The notes beneath the pieces are model-generated. The model searched no databases, was not told where the DNA came from, and saw only the letters and a program-made list of their open reading frames with translations. A program made the translations under genes and the position numbers. Of a stretch of DNA of 64,000 nucleotides, positions 23,484-32,967 are shown piece by piece. Every line of letters starts with the position of its first letter. The first letter of the stretch is position 1. Origin of the DNA: Pseudoselenomonas ruminantium (lineage in GTDB: Bacteria > Bacillota > Negativicutes > Selenomonadales > Selenomonadaceae); NCBI RefSeq assembly GCF_900104055.1, contig NZ_FNJQ01000010.1, positions 1 through 64,000 of the forward strand. Direction: 5' to 3'.

Positions 23484-25391
23484 ATGGCTAATAAACCTGA
23501 AAAAAAGATTATTGTCGTAGGCGGCGGCCTTTCGGGCCTCATGGCTACGCTGAAAATCTGCGAAGACGGCGGTAAGGTTGACCTCTTCTCTTATTGCCCG
23601 GTAAAACGCTCTCACTCTCTGTGCGCACAGGGCGGCATGAACGCCTGCATGGACACCAAGGGTGAGCACGATTCCATCTATGAGCACTTCGATGATACGG
23701 TATACGGCGGTGACTTCCTGGCTGATCAGCTGGCTGTCAAAGGCATGGTTGAAGCAGCTCCGAAGCTCGTGCATATGTTCGACCGCATGGGCGTGCCCTT
23801 CACCCGTACGCCGGAAGGCGTTCTGGACCTCCGTAACTTCGGTGGCCAGAAGAACAAGCGCACCGTGTTCGCCGGCTCCACGACGGGCCAGCAGCTCCTC
23901 TACGCTCTCGACGAGCAGGTTCGCCGTTGGGAAGTTAAAGGCGGCGTAAAGAAATATGAATTCTGGGAATTCATCAAGATCATCAAGAACAAAGACGGTG
24001 TTTGCCGTGGTATCGTTGCGCAGAACATGAACTCCAACGAGATCCAGGCTTTCCCGGCTGATGTCGTAATCCTTGCTACTGGTGGCCCTGGCCAGGTATA
24101 TGGCCGCTGCACGGCTTCCACTATCTGCAATGGTTCTGCCGTATCCGCTGTTTACCAGCAGGGCGCAGAAATCGGTAACCCCGAGTTCCTGCAGATCCAT
24201 CCGACGGCTATTCCGGGTTCCGATAAGAACCGCCTGATGTCCGAAGCCTGCCGTGGTGAAGGCGGCCGCGTCTGGGTATACCGCAAGAACCCCCAGACGG
24301 GCGAAAAAGAACGCTGGTACTTCCTCGAAGACATGTATCCGGCATACGGCAATCTCGTACCCCGTGACGTTGCATCCCGTGCCATCTACAAGGTCGTTGT
24401 GCACATGGGCCTCGGCATGACCAATCCGAACCGCGTATACCTCGACCTGTCCCATATCCCGGCCGATTACCTCGAGCGCAAGCTCGGCGGTATCCTCGAA
24501 ATGTACGATGATTTCGTAGGCCAGGATCCGCGTAAGGTGCCGATGGAAATCTTCCCGTCCATCCATTATTCCATGGGTGGTATCTGGGTAGACCGTGAGC
24601 ATCACACGAATATCCCGGGCCTTATGGCTTCCGGCGAATGCGATTACCAGTATCATGGTGCAAACCGTCTGGGCGCAAACTCCCTGTTGTCTGCTACTTA
24701 CTCCGGCACCATCTCCGGTCCGGAAGCTCTGCGTCTTGCTCGCAGCGGCAAGCTCGGTGCTGCGCTCACCAATGAAGAGCTCGAAGCAGCCCGTCAGGAA
24801 TGCGTTGCTGAATTCGATAAGATCCGTAACATGAACGGTGCCGAAAATGCTCATCAGATGCACCATGAACTCGGTGACATCATGTACAAGTACGTGTCCA
24901 TCGAGCGTGATAACAACGGCCTCAAACAGTGCATGAAAGAACTCCATGCCCTGCTCAAACGTTGGGATAACATCGGTGTTACGGACCATGGCAACTGGGC
25001 AAACCAGGAAGCTATGTTCGTGCGTCAGCTCCGCAACATGATTATCTATGCAATGGCCATCACGAAGTCCGCTCTGCAGCGTGATGAAAGCCGCGGCGCC
25101 CATGCGAAGATCGTCCTCAAATCCGACTATGACAGCTGGGATGCAGCCAAGAAGAAGGCCTTCGATGAGAAGAATGGCAAATACCATTTCGATGCTGAGA
25201 CTGGCCGTGCCATGACGGATGATGGCAATGATGACCTGCTGTTCTTTGGCCGTGATGATGAGAAATTCATGCGTACCACGGTGGTATCTTTTGACGCTGC
25301 CAACAGTGAACCGGAAGTTTCCTATCGTGAATTTGAACACTCTCTCATTAAGCCGCGTCTGCGTAACTACGCTGTAGCTAAGAAAGAGTAA
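23484..25391 (+). CDS. frdA: Succinate dehydrogenase/fumarate reductase, flavoprotein subunit
   Basis: 635 residues. FAD-binding GGGLSGLMA at the N-terminus, the covalent-FAD histidine in RSHSLCAQGGMNA, the active-site HPTAIPGSDKNRLMSEACRGEGG block, and the GLMASGECDYQYHGANRLGANSLL FAD-binding end. Catalyses fumarate/succinate interconversion on the membrane with frdB and frdC. SD AAGGAG. Codon use is strongly biased to C-ending codons, as expected for a highly expressed gene. Confidence 0.96.
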   Translation: MANKPEKKIIVVGGGLSGLMATLKICEDGGKVDLFSYCPVKRSHSLCAQGGMNACMDTKGEHDSIYEHFDDTVYGGDFLADQLAVKGMVEAAPKLVHMFDRMGVPFTRTPEGVLDLRNFGGQKNKRTVFAGSTTGQQLLYALDEQVRRWEVKGGVKKYEFWEFIKIIKNKDGVCRGIVAQNMNSNEIQAFPADVVILATGGPGQVYGRCTASTICNGSAVSAVYQQGAEIGNPEFLQIHPTAIPGSDKNRLMSEACRGEGGRVWVYRKNPQTGEKERWYFLEDMYPAYGNLVPRDVASRAIYKVVVHMGLGMTNPNRVYLDLSHIPADYLERKLGGILEMYDDFVGQDPRKVPMEIFPSIHYSMGGIWVDREHHTNIPGLMASGECDYQYHGANRLGANSLLSATYSGTISGPEALRLARSGKLGAALTNEELEAARQECVAEFDKIRNMNGAENAHQMHHELGDIMYKYVSIERDNNGLKQCMKELHALLKRWDNIGVTDHGNWANQEAMFVRQLRNMIIYAMAITKSALQRDESRGAHAKIVLKSDYDSWDAAKKKAFDEKNGKYHFDAETGRAMTDDGNDDLLFFGRDDEKFMRTTVVSFDAANSEPEVSYREFEHSLIKPRLRNYAVAKKE

Positions 25392-25408
25392 GAGGGAGGA
25401 CAACAGAA

Positions 25409-26161
25409 ATGGCAGAACAGAAAAAAGTAAGATTTATCATCGAGCGTCAGGATGGCCCTGATTCGGCACCCTACACGCAGGAATTCGATGTAGATTACCG
25501 TCCGGGCCTCAACGTTGTTGCCGCCCTGATGGAAATCCAGAAGAACCCGGTCACTGTTGATGGCAAGAAGGTTGCTCCTGTCGTTTGGGAATGCAACTGC
25601 TTGGAAAAAGTCTGCGGTGCCTGCATGATGGTTATCAACGGCAAGGCTCGCCAGGCTTGCTGCTCCCTGATCGACAATCTGGAACAGCCAATCCGTCTGC
25701 AGCCGGCCCGCACGTTCCCGGTTATCCGCGACCTGCTCATCGACCGCTCTGTTATGTTTGAAAGCCTCAAACGCATTCAGGGCTGGGTGGAAGTCGATGG
25801 TTCCTGGGAAGTCAAGGATGCCCCGATTCAAAACCCGTACACCGCACAGACGGCTTACGAGATTTCGCACTGCATGACCTGCGGTTGCTGCATGGAAGCA
25901 TGCCCGAACGTTGGCCCGCAGTCCGACTTCATCGGCCCGTCCCCGACGGTTCAGGCTTATCTCTTCAACCTGCATCCGCTGGGAAAATTCGACGCTCCGA
26001 AGCGTCTGAATGCCCTGATGGAAAAAGGCGGTATCACCAGCTGCGGCAACAGCCAGAACTGTGTACAGGCCTGCCCGAAGAACATCAAGCTGACGACTTA
26101 CCTCGCACAGCTCAACCGCGATGTCAACAAACAGGCTCTGAAGAATATCTTCAATCACTAA
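25409..26161 (+). CDS. frdB: Succinate dehydrogenase/fumarate reductase, iron-sulfur subunit
   Basis: 250 residues. [2Fe-2S] ligands in ECNCLEKVCGACM plus a later CC; [4Fe-4S]/[3Fe-4S] ligands in CMTCGCCMEACP and CVQACPKN. Passes electrons between the flavoprotein and the b haems. Last gene of the fumarase-frd block; a strong terminator follows at 26181. Confidence 0.95.
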   Translation: MAEQKKVRFIIERQDGPDSAPYTQEFDVDYRPGLNVVAALMEIQKNPVTVDGKKVAPVVWECNCLEKVCGACMMVINGKARQACCSLIDNLEQPIRLQPARTFPVIRDLLIDRSVMFESLKRIQGWVEVDGSWEVKDAPIQNPYTAQTAYEISHCMTCGCCMEACPNVGPQSDFIGPSPTVQAYLFNLHPLGKFDAPKRLNALMEKGGITSCGNSQNCVQACPKNIKLTTYLAQLNRDVNKQALKNIFNH

Positions 26162-26180
26162 TTGCATAAGCAATAGAAAG

Positions 26181-26214
26181 AAGGCCCCTGCCATTTTATT
26201 GGCGGGGGCCTTTT
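26181..26214. terminator. Terminator after frdB
   Basis: AAGGCCCCTGCCA / TGGCGGGGGCCTT stem with an ATTTTAT-type loop and a T4 tail; can also act leftward for the convergent - strand gene. Confidence 0.9.
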
Positions 26215-26262
26215 GCTGTTGGTACGTGTGTGGCGCCAAGGCGGATACGCTAACTGGAGGTC

Positions 26263-26805
26263 TTATGGCCGCCAATCCACGGTGAATGCGTGGCACCAGC
26301 CATGGTAGATGGTGGTGATGGTATTGTCTTCCAGATTCAGCACACGGTAGTAATAATCGGCATAGGGGGGATCTGAGGTATAGCCGTCGGTCACTTTTTC
26401 GGCATAGAGGATGTACTTCCCATCGGGAGAGAGGACACAGTCTTCGACATTCATACGGTTGTTACCAATCCGCTCTTGCAGAAGCTTGTTGGTGCTTGCA
26501 AATGGCTCTGTCTTTTTCCAGCGATAAAGATCGTCTGCGTATTTCCAGACTTTTTTCGGGTTAGCGGCCTCAGTCGCTGTGTGCGTGACGCCGGTGAAAT
26601 CCCGAGTATAGATTTTGAAAGTATCCTCGCCAGAGTGCGATTCCAATACAATGCCTTCATAATTGTCAATGGAACGGTAGGACTGGTCGAAGTCAAAATG
26701 GAAGAAAAATGCTGCGATACCTGCGAGGAGATACAGTATCAGTACAGCGGATGCCAGTAAAAAAATACTTTTCAGGATTTTCCCTAGCAGTTTCAGTGTT
26801 TGCAA
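26263..26805 (-). CDS. Membrane-anchored protein of unknown function
   Basis: 180 residues. TTG start at 26805, nine nt after AAAGGAGG on the - strand. Residues 10-35 are one long hydrophobic helix; the rest is extracytoplasmic. The C-terminal half (VLSPDGKYILYAEK, YYYRVLNLEDNTITTIYHG) resembles a single WD40/TolB-like propeller blade, too short for a full propeller. No catalytic motif. Convergent with frdB. Confidence 0.75.
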   Translation of the reverse strand: MQTLKLLGKILKSIFLLASAVLILYLLAGIAAFFFHFDFDQSYRSIDNYEGIVLESHSGEDTFKIYTRDFTGVTHTATEAANPKKVWKYADDLYRWKKTEPFASTNKLLQERIGNNRMNVEDCVLSPDGKYILYAEKVTDGYTSDPPYADYYYRVLNLEDNTITTIYHGWCHAFTVDWRP

Positions 26806-26935
26806 AATGTACAGCCTCCTTTGGTCAGATTTTATATGAGCTAGTCTAGCATGGGGATATTAGAGACGAATTAAAGCCTGGCTAATTTAAGAAAATCCTT
26901 TTTGCCGACGATATAGTAAGCAGGGAGGTGGCTTT

Positions 26936-27349
26936 ATGAACGTGACGGATATCAAGGGGGCGGCTGGTATAACCAATATCGAGCGGACTAAGGCGGAAGG
27001 TACGGATGATTTCAGATGCTTGTTTTCCGGGATGGTGCAGGAGAAGCTCAACAGCCTCACGGAAACGCTGGAGGAGATGAATGCGCGGCGGCAGGAGGTC
27101 AAAGAACTGAGGGATCAGCAGAATTTCACGGAAACCGTGCGCCATGTACTGCCCGATGGCACGATACTGGTGCGGGAGTATGTGGATGGAAAACTTGACA
27201 GCAGCTATCGCAAAAAGCCGCATATGAAGGATGTTCCCGATGAAAACCAGCCCCTGCCCAGAGCATTGGATGGGACGGTGCTGGAAAGCCAGATCAAGAT
27301 GAAGCAGGTGCCCACGGTACGCGTCTTTGAAGATTTTGCCGGGCAATAG
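26936..27349 (+). CDS. Hypothetical protein, 137 residues
   Basis: Good SD (AGGGAGG) 8 nt before ATG. Helical and charged in the middle (VQEKLNSLTETLEEMNARRQEVKEL), then a beta-like stretch HVLPDGTILVREYVDG. No signal peptide or membrane segment. I do not recognise the family. Monocistronic, closed by the hairpin at 27353-27396. Confidence 0.7.
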   Translation: MNVTDIKGAAGITNIERTKAEGTDDFRCLFSGMVQEKLNSLTETLEEMNARRQEVKELRDQQNFTETVRHVLPDGTILVREYVDGKLDSSYRKKPHMKDVPDENQPLPRALDGTVLESQIKMKQVPTVRVFEDFAGQ

Positions 27350-27352
27350 TTG

Positions 27353-27396
27353 AAACGCGCCATTTCCACGCTGTTATGGCTGGAAATGGCGCGTTT
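27353..27396 (+). terminator. Hairpin terminator after the 137-residue protein gene
   Basis: AAACGCGCCATTTCC / GGAAATGGCGCGTTT, a perfect 15-bp stem with a 14-nt loop, followed by only a weak T stretch. Confidence 0.75.
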
Positions 27397-27496
27397 GACT
27401 TTGAATGGAGGATGTTTGAAAAATATTATCAAATTTAAGGATAATTTAAGAATGTTATTGTACCATAACTGATAAGGGAATTTAGCAGGAGGATGG

Positions 27497-28240
27497 ATGG
27501 TGATGGAAAGTCAGGGATTTCGGGAGCGTTGTGAATATGAACTGATCCGGCAGGAACTGGAAGTTTTGTTCAGGAAGTACCATCATCATGGATTGAATTC
27601 CAGTGCTGCTTATGTGGAATCGGGTAATTTGCTGGAATATGATCCCCTATGTGCTGAGGCGATGTTTTTCCGCTTCTATGCATTGCGGAAGCTGTTGCGG
27701 CCGGAGAAGAATCAGGATTTTTTTGCCCATGCTGGGCGCCCGGAAGTCCGGTTGCTGAAGCAGATGGCAATTAGCAGGGTGATGGATATGGATTATCCTA
27801 TGGAGGATGAGGGGAAGCTGCATTACTATCTGTGCAATAGGCAGGAGCAGCTCGATTTGTGCAGTCGGGAGTTCTATGGCTATGTGCAGGAGGTTTATGT
27901 GCATGGTTCAGAAGCCTTGCTCGTGGATGTCATGCAGAAAATCTGCTTGTTTGAGGGCATATATCTGGATGATTGGCAGCTTTTTCAGGATGATGGCTGC
28001 AAGCGCTGGCTGGAACCATATCTGCCGTATATCCTGGAAATGATTGGCGGACTGCAAATGGAATATCTGCCGCGCCTGCATGATATCTTTGCCAAAGTAA
28101 GCGTGATTTTAGCTGCCAGGAAACAGGATGCAGCCCGCAAAAATAACGAGGAGAAGGAAATTACGCTGCAGGTTCTTGAAGCTGAATTGGCGGACATTAT
28201 AAAGGATACGAATCTGTTTCGGCAGATTGGTCATAAATAA
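27497..28240 (+). CDS. Hypothetical protein, 247 residues
   Basis: AGGAGG at 27487-27492; starts at 27497, 27500 or 27503 are all possible, the last with the best spacing. All-helical appearance, rich in Tyr, Leu and Glu, with a tetratricopeptide-like feel (SGNLLEYDPLCAEAMFFRFYALRKLL) but no clear repeats. No signal peptide. The flotillin-like gene follows after 23 nt, so the two may be co-expressed. Function unknown. Confidence 0.72.
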   Translation: MVMESQGFRERCEYELIRQELEVLFRKYHHHGLNSSAAYVESGNLLEYDPLCAEAMFFRFYALRKLLRPEKNQDFFAHAGRPEVRLLKQMAISRVMDMDYPMEDEGKLHYYLCNRQEQLDLCSREFYGYVQEVYVHGSEALLVDVMQKICLFEGIYLDDWQLFQDDGCKRWLEPYLPYILEMIGGLQMEYLPRLHDIFAKVSVILAARKQDAARKNNEEKEITLQVLEAELADIIKDTNLFRQIGHK

Positions 28241-28263
28241 TCGTATAGAAAGGATGTTGTTTT

Positions 28264-29772
28264 TTGGTTTATCTGGTTTTTGGTGCAGTATTTTTATTTA
28301 TCATCATGGCAATTGCTCTTACCTGCTGGGTAAAGGCCCCGCCTGATGTGGCGTTTATCCTCTCTGGCTGGCGGGCTAAGCCCCGGATGCTGGTCGGACA
28401 GGGCGGCGTGAAGGTGCCGCTGTTGGAACGCGTGGACCGTCTGTATCTTGGGCAGATGACGGTTGATATCCGCACGCAGCAGAGCGTGCCGACCAATGAT
28501 TTCATCAATGTCAAGGTGGATGCGGTAGCCAAGGTTTCGGTAGATGATTCGGAAGAAGCCCGCCTACTGGCGTCCAAGAACTTCCTGAATCTGACGCCGG
28601 AACTCATCGCCGACCAGCTGCGCGATTCGCTCGAAGGCAATATGCGTGAAATCGTGGGCACCCTGTCCCTCAAGGAAATCAGCACCAACCGCGATTCTTT
28701 CTCGGAGCAGGTCAAGGCCGCAGCTGCCCAGGATATGGAGCGGCTGGGCATTAAGGTGATTTCCTGCAATATCCAGAATATCACCGATGAAACTGGGCTG
28801 ATTACGGACTTAGGTGCTGACAATACGGCGCGCATCCGCAAGGATGCTTCGATTGCCAAGGCGCTGGCTGACCGGGATGTGTCGGTGAAGCAGGCTGAGG
28901 CCATGAAGGAAGCCAACGATGCCAAGGTCAAGGCCGAACTGGAGATTGCCCAGCGGCAGAATGAATTGGCCATTCGCAAGGCTGAACTCAAGCGGGAGTC
29001 GGATATCAAGCAGGCAGAGGCTGATGCGGCGTATGCCATTCAGGAACAGGAACAGCGCAAGGCTATCGAGACGGCCACGGTGGATGCGGAAATCGCCAAG
29101 GCCAACCGCGAAGAGGCCCTGCGCAAGCAGCAGGTAGCGGTTCGCGAGCAGGAACTGGCCGCCGAAGTGCAGAAAAAGGCCGATGCGGAAAAGTACAACA
29201 TCAGCAAGCAGGCCGAGGCAGAATTAGCCAAGCGTCAGCGAGAGTCCGAGGCAAAGCTCTATGAACAGCAGCGTGATGCCGAAGCCCAGAAGGCGCAGGC
29301 TGAAGCAAAAAAATATGCCATGGAGCAGGAAGCTGCCGGTATTACGGCAAAGGCGCAGGCTGAAGCCGAAGCTATCCGCCTGAAAGGTGAGGCCGAAGCT
29401 GCCGCCATGGATAAAAAGGCTGAGGCTTTGAAGAAATACGGCAAGGCCGCTATGGCGCAGATGGCCATTGAAATCCTGCCGAAGGTGGCAGCCGAGGTGG
29501 CCAAGCCATTGGGCACCATCGATAAGGTCACGATTTTTGGTGGCGGCAATGGCAGCGGTATGTCCACGATGTCTGACAATGTGCCGTTGGTCATGGCCAA
29601 GACCATTCAGACCATCAAGGAAGCGACTGGCGTGGATATCGCCGAGATCATGCGCGCTGAATCCTATGAGGCCAAGGTGACGAAGAATGTCAATGTCTCC
29701 GGGATGGATGAGGCAGAGGCTCGGGAGGCTATAGCCACAGCTGCGATGACAGAAGCAGTGGCTGCCAAATAA
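28264..29772 (+). CDS. Flotillin-like SPFH/Band 7 protein (YqiK/FloT type)
   Basis: 502 residues. N-terminal membrane segment (~2-22), SPFH domain (~30-190, TVDIRTQQSVPTNDFINVKVDAV), then a long Ala/Glu/Lys/Gln coiled coil (~200-400) with repeated QAEA-type elements and a flotillin C-terminal domain. Flotillins organise membrane microdomains and oligomerise through the coiled coil. TTG start at 28264 after AAAGGATG. An NfeD partner, common beside flotillins, is not adjacent. Terminator at 29785. Confidence 0.9.
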   Translation: MVYLVFGAVFLFIIMAIALTCWVKAPPDVAFILSGWRAKPRMLVGQGGVKVPLLERVDRLYLGQMTVDIRTQQSVPTNDFINVKVDAVAKVSVDDSEEARLLASKNFLNLTPELIADQLRDSLEGNMREIVGTLSLKEISTNRDSFSEQVKAAAAQDMERLGIKVISCNIQNITDETGLITDLGADNTARIRKDASIAKALADRDVSVKQAEAMKEANDAKVKAELEIAQRQNELAIRKAELKRESDIKQAEADAAYAIQEQEQRKAIETATVDAEIAKANREEALRKQQVAVREQELAAEVQKKADAEKYNISKQAEAELAKRQRESEAKLYEQQRDAEAQKAQAEAKKYAMEQEAAGITAKAQAEAEAIRLKGEAEAAAMDKKAEALKKYGKAAMAQMAIEILPKVAAEVAKPLGTIDKVTIFGGGNGSGMSTMSDNVPLVMAKTIQTIKEATGVDIAEIMRAESYEAKVTKNVNVSGMDEAEAREAIATAAMTEAVAAK

Positions 29773-29784
29773 CGGATAATTATA

Positions 29785-29825
29785 AGTCCGGGATGTCAAT
29801 TTGTTGATATCTCGGGCTTTTTCTT
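29785..29825 (+). terminator. Terminator after the flotillin-like gene
   Basis: AGTCCGGGA / TCTCGGGCT (two G-U pairs) with an inner TCAA/TTGA stem, then five Ts. Confidence 0.8.
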
Positions 29826-29833
29826 GTTTTCAC

Positions 29834-29861
29834 TTGCTTATTGTCCCTGTTTAGGTATAAA
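29834..29861 (+). promoter_or_regulatory. Promoter of the PAS-GGDEF-EAL gene
   Basis: TTGCTT, 16-nt spacer, TATAAA, 60 nt before the start codon. Confidence 0.6.
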
Positions 29862-29920
29862 ATATTAGTAAGTGGGTATGTTGCCCTAAGGATGATGGTC
29901 GGCAATGTAGGATGATAATT

Positions 29921-31618
29921 ATGAGAAAAAATAATCGTATTCCCTTAAGCCCGTGTTTACGCCGGTTTCGGTTCTATTTTGACCTGTTGGGCAGGACGAC
30001 AAAGGATTACCTGTTCTTTACGGATCTGCAGGAGAACCTGGTGATGGTGTCACCAAATCTGGTCAATGATTTTGACCTGCCCGGCGAAATCATGCATGAT
30101 TTTGATACGTATTGGCTGCCATTGGTGCATCCTGAGGAACGGGGCCCTTATCAGGCATCCATCAGCAAGGCACTGAATTCGCAGGGCCCCTGCGAGCACA
30201 ATATGGAATATCGTGTCAAAAGCCGTAAAGGCGAGTTTGTCTGGATTTCCTGCCGGGGCAGGGTAGGTCTTGATCGGGATGGCAAGCCCTCGATGTTTGT
30301 AGGCACTATGTCACGGATGGCCCAGCGCAACCAGGCCGATGAAGTGACAGGACTGCTCAATAAGTATCAGTTTGAACACGCTGTGAAGTTGGCTTTGGCC
30401 CAGTACCGTGCCACTGGTGAAGGTGGGGCGATTATGGTATTGGGGCTGGACAATTTCAAGATTGTCAATGAAACCTATAACCGTATGACTGGGGATATCG
30501 TCCTCAAACGGGTGGCAGATCTGCTTGCCAATGTGATTCCACCGCCTTTGACGTTGTTCAAGCTGGATGGGGATGAGTATGCCTTTATTTATCCGGGGGG
30601 GACGGCTGAGGACGTAGCAGAGATTTTTGCCAGTGTGCAGAGTGCATTGTCGCGTCCGCAGGACATTGATGGTCATCAATACTTCTGTACGGCATCCTGC
30701 GGTACGGTGTTCTATCCGGAGTCCGGCAAGGATTATCTCGTGCTGCACAAGCATGCTGAGGCGGCCATGGATATTGCCAAGAGGGAAGGCAAGAACCGCA
30801 ATGTGCTGTTCAGCAAGGAACAGTACAACCGCTGGGTACGCTCGATTTCCATGCGGGACAGCATTTGGGAAAGCGTGGAAAATGGCTGTGTGGGGTTCAG
30901 TCTGTTCTTCCAGCCGCAGGTCAGTGCGGTGGAGCAGAAGCTGATTGGTGCCGAAGCACTGCTGCGCTGGAAGAATCCCAAGGGGCGTATGGTGGCACCG
31001 ATGGAGTTCATTCCAATCCTGGAAGAAACTAAGCTGATCATTCCCGTGGGAAAATGGATCGTGGAGGAAGCTGTCAAAACTTGCAAGAAATGGCGGCGTT
31101 ATGTGCCGGATTTCCGTGTCAGCATCAATATGAGCTATGAGCAGATCAAGGATCTGTCCTTCAAGAACTTTGTCGAAGAGTGTCTGGAACGTTATGATAT
31201 GCCGACGGATTCCATCGTGTTGGAGCTTACGGAGAGCAAGATCGTAGCGGACTGGAGCTTCATCAACAAGCAGTTTGATGCCTTCCGCAGCCAGGGGATT
31301 GCCATTGCCATGGATGACTTTGGTACGGGCTATTCTTCGCTGGCATCGCTCAAGAATCTCTCCTGCGATATCGTGAAGATTGACCGGGAGTTTGTGAAGA
31401 AGATCCTGGAAAACGATTTTGACCGCCGTCTGGTGCAGTATGTGGTAGATCTTTGCCATAGCATCGGCATCTACTGTTGCATCGAAGGCGTGGAGGAAGA
31501 GGCCGAGTATGAACTCCTGACCAAGGAGTGCAAGGCCGATGCCATTCAGGGCTATCTGTTCGGCCATCCCGAGAGTGTGGCCGATTTTGAAGAGAAATTT
31601 TTAAGTTTGGAGAAATAA
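29921..31618 (+). CDS. PAS-GGDEF-EAL cyclic-di-GMP signalling protein with altered GGDEF motif
   Basis: 565 residues from ATG 29921 (TAGGA 8 nt upstream; ATG 29912 is inside the SD). PAS/PAC at about 25-135, GGDEF domain ~140-290, EAL ~305-560. The GGDEF motif reads LDGDEYAF, so the first glycine is Asp and the last residue Tyr; cyclase activity is doubtful. The EAL side keeps [25 protein letters not shown] and the IKIDREF-type lysine, so phosphodiesterase activity is plausible, with the GGDEF domain perhaps sensing GTP. No membrane segment. queF begins 5 nt later. Confidence 0.9.
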   Translation: MRKNNRIPLSPCLRRFRFYFDLLGRTTKDYLFFTDLQENLVMVSPNLVNDFDLPGEIMHDFDTYWLPLVHPEERGPYQASISKALNSQGPCEHNMEYRVKSRKGEFVWISCRGRVGLDRDGKPSMFVGTMSRMAQRNQADEVTGLLNKYQFEHAVKLALAQYRATGEGGAIMVLGLDNFKIVNETYNRMTGDIVLKRVADLLANVIPPPLTLFKLDGDEYAFIYPGGTAEDVAEIFASVQSALSRPQDIDGHQYFCTASCGTVFYPESGKDYLVLHKHAEAAMDIAKREGKNRNVLFSKEQYNRWVRSISMRDSIWESVENGCVGFSLFFQPQVSAVEQKLIGAEALLRWKNPKGRMVAPMEFIPILEETKLIIPVGKWIVEEAVKTCKKWRRYVPDFRVSINMSYEQIKDLSFKNFVEECLERYDMPTDSIVLELTESKIVADWSFINKQFDAFRSQGIAIAMDDFGTGYSSLASLKNLSCDIVKIDREFVKKILENDFDRRLVQYVVDLCHSIGIYCCIEGVEEEAEYELLTKECKADAIQGYLFGHPESVADFEEKFLSLEK

Positions 31619-31623
31619 ACAGA

Positions 31624-32118
31624 ATGTCAAGAAACAAGGAACAAGAAGATATCACCTTATTGGGCAAGAAAAAGGTCAAGTACCATTATGACTACTGCCC
31701 GGAGATCCTGGAGACTTTTCAGAACAAACACCCGGAAAATGACTATTGGGTGAAGTTCAACTGCCCGGAGTTCACGGCCCTGTGCCCGATTACGGGGCAG
31801 CCGGATTATGCGACCATCTACATCAGCTATGTGCCGAATGAGAAGATGGTGGAGAGCAAGTCCCTGAAACTTTATCTGGTGAGCTTCCGCAATCACGGGG
31901 ATTTCCATGAGGATGTGGTCAATGTCATCATGAAAGACCTCGTAAAGCTCATGGAGCCGAAATACATCGAGGTCTGGGGCAAATTCCTGCCTCGGGGCGG
32001 CATTTCCATTGATCCCTATGCCAACTACGGCCAGCCGGGGACGAAGTTCGAGGAACTAGCCTGGCGCCGTTTCGCAGAACATGACATGGTGGCCATGGAT
32101 AAGGTAGACAACCGTTAA
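31624..32118 (+). CDS. queF: NADPH-dependent preQ0 reductase
   Basis: 164 residues, the short unimodular QueF. Reduces 7-cyano-7-deazaguanine to preQ1 for queuosine. Catalytic Cys54 and Asp61 in [11 protein letters not shown] and the NADPH-binding ESKSLKLYL are intact. Only 5 nt after the EAL protein gene, so probably on the same transcript. The other preQ0 genes (queC, queD, queE) are not in the window. Confidence 0.95.
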   Translation: MSRNKEQEDITLLGKKKVKYHYDYCPEILETFQNKHPENDYWVKFNCPEFTALCPITGQPDYATIYISYVPNEKMVESKSLKLYLVSFRNHGDFHEDVVNVIMKDLVKLMEPKYIEVWGKFLPRGGISIDPYANYGQPGTKFEELAWRRFAEHDMVAMDKVDNR

Positions 32119-32138
32119 CACTACTGGGAGGAGATTCC

Positions 32139-32966
32139 TTGCTAAGACGTCAAAAACGTATTGCCCTGATCAACGATATAACAGGCTTTGGCCGCTGCTC
32201 GGTGGCGGTGGAACTGCCTTTGATTTCGGCCATGAAGATTCAGGCCTGTCCGCTGCCGACGGCGATACTGTCGGTGCATACAGGCTTTGAGCATCACTAT
32301 CTGGACGATTATACGGCAAGGATGAAGCCCTATATGGACAGCTGGGAGAAAAACCAGCTGTCTTTTGATGGCATTTGCACGGGCTTTATGGGTTCGGTGC
32401 AGCAGATTGCCATTGTGGAAGATTTTATCCGCCGCTTCAAGCAGCCCTATACCCGGGTGATGGTGGATCCCGTGATGGGCGACAATGGCAGGCTCTACAG
32501 TTCCTATACGATGGAGATGTGTGCGGAGATGCGCCGCCTGCTGGCTTATGCGGACTTAGTGACTCCTAATCTTACGGAAGCATGCCTGCTGTTGGATATT
32601 CCCTATCCCAAGGAAGGGCAGGTCACCAATGAGGAACTGGAGTATATGGCCAGTGAACTGGCTGCACAGGGACCTTCACAGGTCATCATCACAGGCCTGC
32701 ATGGGCAGGATACCCTGCGGAACTTTATCTATGAAGCAGGCCGGGGCAAGGTGCTGACGGTGGAGAAGGTCGGCGGTGACCGTTCCGGTACCGGGGATGC
32801 CTTTGCAGCTATCGTGGCGGGGAGTCTCATCAATGGCGAGTCGCTGGAAACAGCGGCGGTGAAGGCGGCCGAGTTCATCAAGAAATGCCTGAGCTATGCC
32901 ATGCAGCTGAATCTGCCATGGAATTACGGTTTACCATTTGAAGAATATCTTAGGGAGCTGAAGTGA
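32139..32966 (+). CDS. Pyridoxal/pyridoxamine kinase (PdxK/PdxY family)
   Basis: 275 residues. Ribokinase-fold: NDITGFGRCS at the N-terminus, VMVDPVMGDNGRLY in the middle, VTPNLTEACLL, and the anion-hole/catalytic GGDRSGTGDAFAAIV at the end, where the usual base Asp is present. Phosphorylates vitamin B6 vitamers. TTG start after GGGAGGAG. One base separates it from the next gene. Confidence 0.9.
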   Translation: MLRRQKRIALINDITGFGRCSVAVELPLISAMKIQACPLPTAILSVHTGFEHHYLDDYTARMKPYMDSWEKNQLSFDGICTGFMGSVQQIAIVEDFIRRFKQPYTRVMVDPVMGDNGRLYSSYTMEMCAEMRRLLAYADLVTPNLTEACLLLDIPYPKEGQVTNEELEYMASELAAQGPSQVIITGLHGQDTLRNFIYEAGRGKVLTVEKVGGDRSGTGDAFAAIVAGSLINGESLETAAVKAAEFIKKCLSYAMQLNLPWNYGLPFEEYLRELK

Positions 32967-32967
32967 T

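Noticed and set aside
23481-25403. 640-codon open frame antisense to frdA
   Set aside because: It mirrors frdA almost exactly; strong codon bias in frdA removes stops on the other strand. No SD and no protein motifs.
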